Of a stretch of 14,067 bases of DNA, positions 1 to 4,841 are shown one piece after another. The stretch covers positions 1-14,067 of the forward strand of contig JBGUNJ010000200.1 in assembly GCA_045117315.1 (NCBI GenBank), given 5' to 3'. The notes under the pieces were generated by a model, which was not told the origin of the DNA, made no database searches, and saw only the letters and a program-made list of their open reading frames with translations. The position numbers and the translations under genes are program-made. Source of the stretch: CAG-791 sp045117315 (GTDB lineage Bacteria > Bacillota > Clostridia > Lachnospirales > Lachnospiraceae). The number at the start of each line of letters is the position of its first letter. Positions within the stretch are counted from its first letter, which is position 1.

Positions 1-7
1 TATTCAT
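1..7 (-). CDS. Possible 5' end of a leftward gene cut by the window edge
   Basis: On the minus strand an ATG at positions 7-5 is followed by one complete codon (AAT, Asn) before the sequence ends. A GGAGGTG ribosome binding site (positions 22-16) lies 8 bases upstream and a good promoter (57-29) just beyond it. The start is inferred from these signals alone, because the two codons visible say nothing about the product. It could instead be a chance ATG. Confidence 0.35.
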
Positions 8-28
8 ATATACTGCACCTCCATAAGA

Positions 29-57
29 AGTATAGCATATATTTTGCGCTATTTCAA
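29..57 (-). promoter_or_regulatory. Sigma-A type promoter reading left
   Basis: Minus strand: -35 TTGAAA (57-52), a 17-base spacer, and -10 TATACT (34-29) preceded by TGC, which makes an extended -10. The predicted start is near position 22, so the transcript would begin almost at the ribosome binding site of the possible gene at the left edge and have a very short leader. Confidence 0.6.
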
Positions 58-94
58 AGTAAAATTATTAATGTCGTTTACTATAATTATAGAA

Positions 95-138
95 AACAAA
101 AAAGAGCGTCTCCCGGTTTTCCGGGGGACGCTCGTTTT
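95..138 (-). terminator. Intrinsic terminator for the leftward gene, possibly bidirectional
   Basis: A 13-bp stem pairs 104-116 with 121-133 around a TTTT/AAAA loop. On the minus strand it is followed by a T-rich run (T6-G-T4, positions 103-93). On the plus strand it is followed by GTTTTC. One pair is G-U in plus-strand RNA but A-C in minus-strand RNA. The longer T tract favours leftward termination, after the gene at 621-241 and before the promoter at 57-29. Confidence 0.7.
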
Positions 139-186
139 CGTGAATCGGTCCGGTGTGATCAGTCTTATTCCGGCCAGGGGAAGAAA

Positions 187-215
187 CGTCTTTGCCTGCA
201 GAAGAGGCAAAGACG
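187..215 (-). terminator. Perfect hairpin downstream of the leftward gene
   Basis: CGTCTTTGCC (187-196) pairs with GGCAAAGACG (206-215) around a 9-base loop, giving a perfect 10-bp stem. It lies 25 bases past the stop codon of the minus-strand gene, and leftward transcripts would continue into a pyrimidine-rich stretch (TTTCTTCCCC). It may be a weak first terminator or a 3'-end stabilising hairpin ahead of the stronger one at 133-104. Confidence 0.5.
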
Positions 216-240
216 CTATTGCGCTGCCGGGCTGTTTCTT

Positions 241-621
241 TCAACGGTCCTCCATGGATTCAGCGGTTCTGTAAGGAATCCTTCTGTAGCGGATTGTTAT
301 ATTGCCGGCGCTGTCGCGGACTTTATACTGCACCGTGTCGTCATTTACGGTGACTTCCACTTTTTTGGTGAGATCGCCGTCCGTGTCGTCATAGGCGGCA
401 TAGCCCTCTTCTTCGTAGGGCTCTCCGGGCTCGACGAAATAGCGGTTGTCCCGTGTGAGAAAAATCGAGGGTGGAGTGTGGTCAGCGTTGGGTTCAACCT
501 GCGGCTTCCGCCTGAACATACCCGCGCCCCTCAGAATGGCCAGCAGGATTACTGCGGACAGAAGGATCAGAAGGAGATTTTGGATGATTTTCCTGAGTCT
601 GCTTTGTGTATTTTTTTCCAT
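241..621 (-). CDS. Small membrane-anchored protein with an Ig-like (DUF5011-type) domain
   Basis: The product is 126 residues of unknown function. Residues 1-11 are charged and are followed by one hydrophobic helix at about 13-34 (QNLLLILLSAVILLAIL) with basic residues on both sides. This looks like a signal anchor that places the rest outside the cell. From about residue 50 the pattern of TPP, then VEPGEPYEEEGYAAYDDTDGDLT, is split here only for description and ends in YKVRDSAGN at about 98-106. That resembles the bacterial Ig-like fold annotated as DUF5011, often found in surface proteins of Firmicutes. The start is supported by AAAGGAAA about 6-13 bases upstream of the ATG (621-619). The gene points away from the ribosomal operon and has two hairpins after its stop. 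The domain name is from recognition by eye, and the partner or ligand is unknown. Confidence 0.75.
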   Translation of the reverse strand: MEKNTQSRLRKIIQNLLLILLSAVILLAILRGAGMFRRKPQVEPNADHTPPSIFLTRDNRYFVEPGEPYEEEGYAAYDDTDGDLTKKVEVTVNDDTVQYKVRDSAGNITIRYRRIPYRTAESMEDR

Positions 622-629
622 GAGTTTTC

Positions 630-655
630 CTTTATATTAAGACTTTATATTAAGA
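630..655. repeat. 13-bp exact tandem duplication upstream of the minus-strand gene
   Basis: The unit CTTTATATTAAGA occurs twice in tandem (630-642 and 643-655). On the minus strand it lies immediately before, and partly in, the ribosome binding region of the gene at 621-241. It is probably a slippage duplication. No convincing -35/-10 pair was found for that gene in this stretch. Confidence 0.8.
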
Positions 656-672
656 AGCCGGCTTTTTTTTAA

Positions 673-707
673 GACACGACCCGTGTAATGTGTTTTTCCG
701 CCTTGCG
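673..707 (+). repeat. Intergenic repeat motif, copy 1
   Basis: This stretch matches positions 5286-5319 with the shared pattern GACACGrCCCGT, two variable bases, AATGTrTTTTCCrCCTTGCG and one extra T in this copy. It begins with a small hairpin (ACACG 674-678 with CGTGT 682-686). The other copy lies in the rplL-rpoB gap. Both sit between operons and upstream of a promoter. The function is unknown. Confidence 0.65.
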
Positions 708-725
708 CAGCAAAAAGCTTAGTAT

Positions 726-806
726 CCGCTGCGTTTTTCACGGAGCGGGAGCGTCCCACCCAAACAGCATGCACATAAGGCGCATTGTTTTCAGCAGGGC
801 CTGAAC
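726..806 (-). repeat. Half-length copy of the palindromic intergenic element
   Basis: By eye about 70 of 82 aligned positions match the reverse complement of 13695-13776, that is, one arm and the central loop of the palindrome near the right end of the window. Shared blocks include GCTGCGTTTTTCACGGAGCGG, the GCGTCCC core, ATGCACA-AAGG and the terminal CTGAAC. The opposite arm is absent and is replaced by unrelated sequence and the motif at 673-707. It ends 54 bases before the -35 box of the rpmG promoter. Confidence 0.75.
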
Positions 807-859
807 GAAGTCGCATTTCCTTTGCGGAAGAACCCTTTGCGGAAGAAGTCGTATTTCCT
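807..859 (+). repeat. Nested short direct repeats before the rpmG promoter
   Basis: GAAGTCGCATTTCCT (807-821) recurs at 845-859 with one change. Between and overlapping these, CCTTTGCGGAAGAA occurs at 819-832 and 834-847. The repeats end one base before the -35 box at 861. They look like local duplications. A regulatory binding role is possible, but nothing here shows it. Confidence 0.6.
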
Positions 860-860
860 G

Positions 861-889
861 TTGACGGACAGAATTCTTTGTGCTATGTT
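861..889 (+). promoter_or_regulatory. Promoter of the rpmG-secE-nusG-rplK-rplA operon
   Basis: -35 TTGACG (861-866), a 17-base spacer, and -10 TATGTT (884-889) preceded by TGC (881-883) as an extended -10. The predicted start is near 895-897. It is the only good rightward promoter between 622 and the first gene. Confidence 0.75.
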
Positions 890-895
890 ATATCA

Positions 896-1026
896 AAGGT
901 TGCAAAAGGTCTTTTTTTTTTGCGCGAAAAGCCGGGGAAGCGGCGCTGCAGCGGCCGCACACCCGCCCGGACGGCAGGCGCGGATTAAAAAATCAAAGCA
1001 TAAACGCATTAATTTGGAGGTTCGGC
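896..1026 (+). other. 5' untranslated leader of the rpmG operon
   Basis: About 130 bases lie between the predicted transcript start and rpmG. About 16 bases in is an uninterrupted run of ten T (912-921) that can pair with the preceding GCAAAAGG. A GC-rich segment follows with GCGGC/GCCGC pairing around 950, then an AT-rich stretch. The ribosome binding site GGAGG (1016-1020) is 6 bases before the ATG. Together with the repeats and promoter to its left, this accounts for the non-coding stretch 622-1026. No known riboswitch or leader class was recognised. Confidence 0.5.
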
Positions 1027-1176
1027 ATGCGTACAAGGATTACATTGTCATGCACTGAGTGCAAGCAGAGAAATTATAACACAACTAAGGATAAGAAAAC
1101 ACATCCTGAGCGTCTTGAAATGAAGAAGTACTGCAGATTCTGCAGAAAGCACACTGTTCATAAAGAGACAAAGTAA
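1027..1176 (+). CDS. rpmG: 50S ribosomal protein L33
   Basis: The product is 49 residues, the normal L33 length. L33 is a small protein of the large ribosomal subunit near the E-site tRNA. Two Cys-x2-Cys pairs, C9/C12 (CTEC) and C36/C39 (CRFC), mark this as the zinc-binding form of L33. The pattern ITLSCTECKQRNY, then KKYCRFCRKHTVHKE, is typical. The start ATG at 1027 is chosen because GGAGG lies 6 bases upstream and because the reading frame further upstream has no family similarity. The stop overlaps the AAGGAG of secE. As a first gene before secE-nusG this is the usual Firmicutes arrangement. Zinc-dependent regulation is known for some L33 paralogues, but no Zur box was recognised here. 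Confidence 0.95.
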   Translation: MRTRITLSCTECKQRNYNTTKDKKTHPERLEMKKYCRFCRKHTVHKETK

Positions 1177-1186
1177 GGAGTCATTC

Positions 1187-1408
1187 ATGGCAGCGAAGGA
1201 AAATGGAAAAGCGAAGAAATCCGGCAAGGGATCTTTTTTCAAAGGCGTCAGAACCGAGTTTGCCAAGATCATCTGGCCCAGCCGCGATACCATGGTCAAA
1301 CAGCTGATCGCAGTTTTATGCGCGACGACGATCACTGCGCTGCTGATCGCAGTTCTTGATTACGGCGCTCAGAATCTGATTGATATTCTGGTAAAGTTCA
1401 ACGCGTAA
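1187..1408 (+). CDS. secE: Preprotein translocase subunit SecE
   Basis: The product is 73 residues, typical for the short Gram-positive SecE. SecE clamps the SecY channel of the Sec export machinery in the cytoplasmic membrane. A lysine-rich start (KENGKAKKSGKG) is followed by the family signature VRTEFAKIIWPSRDTMVKQ at about 21-39, the amphipathic surface helix. One transmembrane helix then runs from about 40 to 62 (LIAVLCATTITALLIAV). AAGGAG (1175-1180) overlaps the rpmG stop and lies 6 bases from the ATG, so translation of the two is probably coupled. nusG follows 89 bases downstream. Confidence 0.95.
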   Translation: MAAKENGKAKKSGKGSFFKGVRTEFAKIIWPSRDTMVKQLIAVLCATTITALLIAVLDYGAQNLIDILVKFNA

Positions 1409-1422
1409 CAGCGGAATCAATG

Positions 1423-1444
1423 AAGTCTGATGAAAGTCTGATGA
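1423..1444 (+). repeat. 11-bp exact tandem repeat between secE and nusG
   Basis: AAGTCTGATGA occurs at 1423-1433 and again at 1434-1444. It is followed by a 7-bp hairpin (TTGCAGC 1450-1456 with GCTGCAA 1469-1475, A-rich loop). The pair lies in the 89-base secE-nusG gap, just before the modest nusG ribosome binding site (TGAGG, 1486-1490). Confidence 0.65.
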
Positions 1445-1497
1445 CATCATTGCAGCTGCTGAAAAAAGGCTGCAAGTCAGTTTGATGAGGTATATGA

Positions 1498-2298
1498 ATG
1501 GCAGATAATAACTTCGATGCTAAGCCTGCGAAAGCAAGGCTGAAGCCCGGAGTCCTTCCGGGAGTGCGCCAGATCAGACGTCCTGATTTCTCTGTCCGCG
1601 CGGCGGATATCGAGAAGGCCGAAGAGGCGAGGGCGATGGCGGAAACTGCGGAAGCGGGCGATGCCGGCGCTGCGGATTCATCCGCGCTTGAGGATGCCAG
1701 AGAGGCAGCTGCGGTCGCGGCTTCTCTTGCGGCACAGGAGGGCGCTTCGGAAGAAGGCCAGCTCGACGAGAGCGCGATCACGGATGAGCCGAAGTGGTAT
1801 GTGGCACACACCTATTCGGGCTATGAAAACAAGGTTAAGATCAATATTCAGAAGACGATTGAGAACCGGCATCTGGAAAACCAGATCTTCGAAGTCCGGG
1901 TTCCCATGTATGATGATATTGAGATCAAGGACGGCAAAAAGAGAAATGTCTCCAGAAAGATGTTTCCCGGCTATGTGCTGGTCCGTATGATCATGAACGA
2001 CGACACCTGGTATGTTGTGAGAAACACAAGGGGCGTCACCGGATTTGTCGGTCCGGGCAGCAAACCTGTTCCGCTCACAGAGACGGAAATGAAGTCGCTC
2101 GGCATCCAGGGCAAGAGCATCACGGTCGACTACGAGGTGGGAGACAGGGTTTCCGTGATCGCGGGAATCTGGAAGAACACCGTCGGAGTTGTCCAGAAGA
2201 TGGATTACAACAAGCAGTCCGCCACGATCAACGTGGATGTCTTCGGGCGCGAGACGCCTGTGGAGATCGGATTTGCGGAAATCCGCAGATTTTCGTGA
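1498..2298 (+). CDS. nusG: Transcription antitermination factor NusG with a long N-terminal extension
   Basis: The product is 266 residues, where NusG is usually about 170-185. The NGN domain, which binds the RNA polymerase clamp next to the DNA, starts near residue 98 (KWYVAHTYSGYENKVK) and includes FPGYVLVRM and VRNTRGVTGFVGPG. The KOW domain follows at about 214-265 (GDRVSVIAGIWKNTVGVVQ). Residues 1-97 are extra: residues 9-34 carry eight basic residues and one acidic one, and about 37-97 are Ala/Glu-rich and probably helical or disordered. The ATG at 1498 has TGAGG 7 bases upstream. An internal ATG at residue 47 also has GAGG-like sequence upstream, so a 220-residue form is an alternative, still with about 50 extra residues. 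No in-frame Met lies at the usual NusG start. The extension has base composition like its neighbours, so it is probably coding. Confidence 0.93.
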   Translation: MADNNFDAKPAKARLKPGVLPGVRQIRRPDFSVRAADIEKAEEARAMAETAEAGDAGAADSSALEDAREAAAVAASLAAQEGASEEGQLDESAITDEPKWYVAHTYSGYENKVKINIQKTIENRHLENQIFEVRVPMYDDIEIKDGKKRNVSRKMFPGYVLVRMIMNDDTWYVVRNTRGVTGFVGPGSKPVPLTETEMKSLGIQGKSITVDYEVGDRVSVIAGIWKNTVGVVQKMDYNKQSATINVDVFGRETPVEIGFAEIRRFS

Positions 2299-2466
2299 GT
2301 ACCCGGCCGCCGGCCGGATATCCGCGTAATGCGGGCGGTGCCTGACAGGTGCCGCGATTGTGGAAAACCCTTCAGAGGAATCCCCGTCTTCAGAGCCTGT
2401 TCCGGGCAGGAAGAGGGAATCTTTTTCAGGGCGCCGCTCTGCAGGGCGGCAGACAGATATAGTTTC
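2299..2466 (+). other. nusG-rplK spacer with a strong hairpin
   Basis: The spacer is GC-rich and non-coding. A 9-bp stem with a 3-base loop lies at 2335-2355 (GCGGTGCCT, GAC, AGGTGCCGC, with two G-U pairs). A shorter GCCGC/GCGGC pairing occurs around 2433-2450. There is no T tract, so this is not a classical terminator. No promoter was recognised, so rplK is probably read through from nusG. The last part of the gap is the L1-type site listed next. Confidence 0.5.
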
Positions 2467-2497
2467 GTGGGAGCAGCAGCCATGCTGCGTATACCAC
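2467..2497 (+). promoter_or_regulatory. Candidate L1-binding operator before rplK
   Basis: Stem GTGG (2467-2470) with CCAC (2494-2497), an internal loop GAGCA/GTATA, then stem GCAGC (2476-2480) with GCTGC (2484-2488). The two strands GUGGGAG and AUACCAC are the same blocks that flank the internal loop of the L1 site in 23S rRNA helices 76-78. L1 is known to repress the L11-L1 mRNA in other bacteria by binding such a mimic. The structure ends one base before the AAAGGAGG of rplK, so binding would block its translation and, by coupling, that of rplA. Confidence 0.6.
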
Positions 2498-2509
2498 AAA
2501 GGAGGAAAA

Positions 2510-2935
2510 ATGGCTAAGAAAGTTACTGGTTACATCAAATTGCAGATTCCTGCCGGCAAGGCAACACCCGCTCCCCCGGTAGGCCCCGCACTTGGTCAGC
2601 ACGGTGTCAACATCGTTCAGTTTACCAAGGAGTTCAACGCAAGGACAGCTGACAAGGGCGACCTGATCATTCCCGTCGTCATCACTGTCTACGCTGACAG
2701 AACCTTCAGCTTCATCACGAAGACTCCCCCGGCAGCAGTCCTGATCAAAAAGGCTGCAGGCCTTCAGAAGGCCTCCGGTGTCCCGAACAAGGAGAAGGTC
2801 GGCAAGATCACAAAGGATCAGGTCAAGGAAATCGCTGAGACAAAGATGCCTGATCTCAACGCTGCAAGCCTCGAGGCTGCCATGAGCATGATCGCCGGCA
2901 CTGCCAGAAGTATGGGAATCGTTGTAGAAGATTGA
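2510..2935 (+). CDS. rplK: 50S ribosomal protein L11
   Basis: The product is 141 residues, exactly the usual length. L11 binds the GTPase-associated centre of 23S rRNA with L10 and contacts elongation factors. The N-terminal domain shows the proline-rich loop PAGKATPAPPVGPALGQ (14-30), the site linked to thiostrepton resistance in other bacteria. The RNA-binding C-terminal domain begins near residue 70 (TKTPPAAVLIKKAAG) and ends with the family motif GTARSMGI. The ATG at 2510 has AAAGGAGG (2498-2505) 4 bases upstream. The frame stays open further upstream, but that part has no similarity to L11 and would cover the L1-type operator. rplA follows after 26 bases. Confidence 0.97.
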   Translation: MAKKVTGYIKLQIPAGKATPAPPVGPALGQHGVNIVQFTKEFNARTADKGDLIIPVVITVYADRTFSFITKTPPAAVLIKKAAGLQKASGVPNKEKVGKITKDQVKEIAETKMPDLNAASLEAAMSMIAGTARSMGIVVED

Positions 2936-2961
2936 GTTATCGCCGATAGGAGGAAACACAA

Positions 2962-3651
2962 ATGAAGCATGGAAAGAAGTATGTTGAAGCGGCGAAGCTC
3001 GTCGACCGCGCTGCTGTTTATGAGCCGGCTGAAGCTATCGCTCTTGTAAAGAAGACCGCAACTGCAAAATTTGATGAGACTATTGAGATCAATATCCGCA
3101 CAAGCTGCGACGGACGTCACGCTGACCAGCAGGTCCGCGGCGCTGTTGTCCTTCCCGCCGGCACCGGCAAGAAGGTCCGCGTTCTCGTCTTCGCAAAGGG
3201 CGCGAAACTGGATGAAGCACAGGCGGCAGGCGCTGATTACGTCGGCGGCCAGGAGCTCCTTCCCCGCATCCAGAACGAAGGCTGGCTTGATTTTGACGTA
3301 GTCGTTGCCACCCCTGATATGATGAGCGTTGTCGGCCGCCTCGGCCGTATCCTCGGACCTAAAGGCCTTATGCCGAACCCCAAGGCCGGTACCGTCACGA
3401 TGGATGTCACCAAGGCGATCAACGACATCAAAGCCGGTAAGATCGAGTACAGACTGGACAAGTCCAACATCATCCACTGCCCGATCGGCAAGTCTTCCTT
3501 CACAGAGGACCAGCTGCTGACCAACTACACCGCTCTGATCGACGCAGTCGTCAAGGCGAGACCCGCAGCTGTCAAGGGCCAGTACATCAAGAGCATCTCT
3601 CTTGCGACTACTATGGGCCCCGGCGTCAAGGTTGTCTGCAACAGATATTGA
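2962..3651 (+). CDS. rplA: 50S ribosomal protein L1
   Basis: The product is 229 residues, the normal length. L1 forms the mobile stalk at the ribosomal E site and is also the translational repressor of its own operon in well-studied bacteria. Domain I is split around an inserted domain II. Recognisable blocks are KFDETIEINIR (36-46), ADQQVRGAVVLPAGTGK (54-70), the domain II region MMSVVGRLGRILGPKGLMPNPKAG, split at residues about 119-142, and KIEYRLDKSNIIHCPIGK. The form CDGRHADQQ instead of the commoner DPRKADQQ is, from memory, typical of Lachnospiraceae. AGGAGG (2948-2953) lies 8 bases upstream of the ATG. It is the last gene of the first operon. Confidence 0.97.
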   Translation: MKHGKKYVEAAKLVDRAAVYEPAEAIALVKKTATAKFDETIEINIRTSCDGRHADQQVRGAVVLPAGTGKKVRVLVFAKGAKLDEAQAAGADYVGGQELLPRIQNEGWLDFDVVVATPDMMSVVGRLGRILGPKGLMPNPKAGTVTMDVTKAINDIKAGKIEYRLDKSNIIHCPIGKSSFTEDQLLTNYTALIDAVVKARPAAVKGQYIKSISLATTMGPGVKVVCNRY

Positions 3652-3725
3652 TAGACCGACAATCTTTCACAGATCAAAATTTTTGAAAAATCAAAAATCT
3701 TTGATAAATTGATGATCGGAAAAAA

Positions 3726-3764
3726 CTGTCTTCTCGCGGAAGCGCGTCTTCCGTGAGAAGACAG
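3726..3764 (+). terminator. 17-bp hairpin after rplA, probable operon end
   Basis: CTGTCTTCTCGCGGAAG (3726-3742) pairs completely with 3748-3764 (one G-U) around a 5-base loop. What follows is AACTTTACAGAAAAG, a poor T tract, with a later TTTTT at 3782-3786. It is 74 bases past the rplA stop and before the rplJ promoter, so it marks the operon end as a weak terminator or a 3' processing or stabilising hairpin. The stretch 3652-3725 is AT-rich with short ATCAAA/TTTGAT self-complementary pieces and no gene. Confidence 0.55.
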
Positions 3765-3856
3765 AACTTTACAGAAAAGAACTTTTTACATGCCTGAAAA
3801 ATATTCCTGAAATAATATTCCGGAAAGATATGACGAAAAAATATTTCGGATACATC

Positions 3857-3885
3857 TTGACAGGTATCTCTTCAGGCTTTAAAAT
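3857..3885 (+). promoter_or_regulatory. Promoter of the rplJ-rplL unit
   Basis: -35 TTGACA (3857-3862), a 17-base spacer, and -10 TAAAAT (3880-3885). The predicted start is near 3891-3893, giving a leader of about 290 bases before rplJ. Upstream of the -35 the DNA is rich in A/T runs (3790-3850), which could act as an UP element. Confidence 0.85.
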
Positions 3886-3890
3886 AACAT

Positions 3891-4183
3891 ACTGTTCAGC
3901 AGGGAGACGGATTGATTTTGTCCCCGGCTGCAAAGTATATCACCCACCGAAGACAGCGGGTGCCGAAAGGTTCGGATTCTGCCGGATCCAAGGCGTAAAG
4001 GTTTCCTGCCCGCCGAGGATGAGTAATTTCGTGAATAGCACATTTCCGGGCGAAAGCTGCGGATGATGATAGATATTCCGAACTCTCTGTCTTCGCGGCA
4101 GAGAGTTTTTCTTTTTACTCTCCGTCGGAAAAATGCGGCGAATCAGGTGAACGCCGCAAAAAAATCTACAAGGAGGTAAGATA
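3891..4183 (+). ncRNA. L10 leader (L10-L12 autoregulatory element) before rplJ
   Basis: This is the cis-acting mRNA leader known in many bacteria to bind the L10-(L12)n complex and reduce rplJL expression. Features seen are the stem CACCC (3942-3946) with GGGTG (3958-3962) enclosing the ACCGAAGACAGC segment, then GGTTCGGATTCTGCCGGATCC pairing further on, and the conserved TTTCCTGCC-CGCCGAGGATG block (about 4001-4021). A terminator (4081-4117) follows. After it, a perfect 7-bp hairpin (TGCGGCG 4134-4140 with CGCCGCA 4152-4158) stands 11 bases before the AAGGAGG of rplJ. Recognition of the family is by the order of these elements. I could not run a covariance model. Confidence 0.8.
4081..4117 (+). 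terminator. Attenuator terminator within the L10 leader
   Basis: AACTCTCTG (4081-4089) pairs with CAGAGAGTT (4099-4107), and the stem can be extended inward by two pairs. It is followed by TTTCTTTTTAC. It is a good intrinsic terminator 67 bases before rplJ and inside its own transcript, so it must act as an attenuator. In the known mechanism, L10-L12 binding upstream favours its formation. Confidence 0.85.
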
Positions 4184-4705
4184 ATGGCAAAAGTTGAATT
4201 GAAGCAGCCTATCGTTCAGGAAATTTCCGAGAAGATCGATGGCGCCCAGTCTCTGGTCCTTGTTGACCACAGAGGCCTGACAGTTCAGCAGGATACGGAA
4301 CTCCGCAAGCAGCTCCGTGAGGCCGGCGTATTCTACAAAGTTTACAAAAACACGATGATGAATTTCGCGTTTAAGGGAACTGCGTTTGAAGGCCTCTCCG
4401 ATCTGCTCAATGGTCCCAGTGCCATCGCAGTTTCCAAGGAAGACGCGACAGCACCCGCAAGGATCATTTTCGAGTTCGCCAAGACTGCTAAGAACCTGGA
4501 GGTCAAGGGCGGTGTTGTAGAGGATAAAGTCCTCGACCTCAAGCAGCTCGAGGAAGTGGCTCAGATCCCTTCCAGAGAAGTCCTGCTCGGAAGACTGTTC
4601 GGCAGCATGCAGTCCCCTATCGCAAACTTCGCTCGCGTCATCAAGCAGATCGCGGAGAAGGACGGCGAGGGAGAAGCTGCTCCCGCAGAGGCTGCAGCAG
4701 AATGA
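4184..4705 (+). CDS. rplJ: 50S ribosomal protein L10
   Basis: The product is 173 residues, within the usual 165-175. L10 anchors the L7/L12 dimers to L11 and 23S rRNA at the stalk base. The N-terminal globular part shows VQEISEKIDGAQSLVLVDHRGLTV (about 10-33) and TELRKQLREAGVFYKVYKNTM, split at residues about 38-58. The middle has the FEGLSDLLNGPSAIAVS pattern. The C-terminal helix from about 140 ends in an Ala/Glu-rich tail and carries the L7/L12 binding sites. AAGGAGG (4170-4176) is 7 bases from the ATG. Expression is controlled by the leader just upstream. rplL follows after 136 bases. Confidence 0.97.
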   Translation: MAKVELKQPIVQEISEKIDGAQSLVLVDHRGLTVQQDTELRKQLREAGVFYKVYKNTMMNFAFKGTAFEGLSDLLNGPSAIAVSKEDATAPARIIFEFAKTAKNLEVKGGVVEDKVLDLKQLEEVAQIPSREVLLGRLFGSMQSPIANFARVIKQIAEKDGEGEAAPAEAAAE

Positions 4706-4803
4706 TCCACGGTTTTTTCCGCGGAACAGACTGCGAAAAAGCAGCATGAATGAATGCCGGTATCCGTCCACTATGCGAGGACAGATGAGGCAGAGTTTTT
4801 TAA

Positions 4804-4827
4804 GATTTGATTATGTGATTTGATTAT
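4804..4827 (+). repeat. Direct repeat just before the rplL ribosome binding site
   Basis: GATTTGATTAT occurs exactly at 4804-4814 and 4817-4827 (period 13) and abuts the AAGGAGG of rplL (4828-4834). The AT-rich unstructured sequence may favour the high translation rate rplL needs, since L7/L12 is made in excess over L10. The rest of the rplJ-rplL gap (4706-4803) holds only small hairpins. Confidence 0.7.
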
Positions 4828-4841
4828 AAGGAGGTCATACA

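Noticed and set aside
44..274. 76-codon rightward open frame at the left end
   Set aside because: It runs through two hairpins and overlaps the end of the minus-strand gene, and it has no ribosome binding site or family resemblance.
655..671. AAGCCGGCTT followed by T8 as a rightward terminator
   Set aside because: The palindrome leaves at most 3 pairs once a loop of 4 bases is allowed, too weak to terminate, and no rightward gene precedes it.
2360..2509. Upstream extension of the L11 reading frame
   Set aside because: The frame is open, but the extra 50 residues have no L11 similarity. They would cover the L1-type operator and ignore the AAAGGAGG located directly before the ATG at 2510.
3830..4066. 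78-codon open frame before rplJ
   Set aside because: Its ATG lies upstream of the promoter and its body covers the L10 leader, so it would not be on the transcript in complete form. It has no ribosome binding site.
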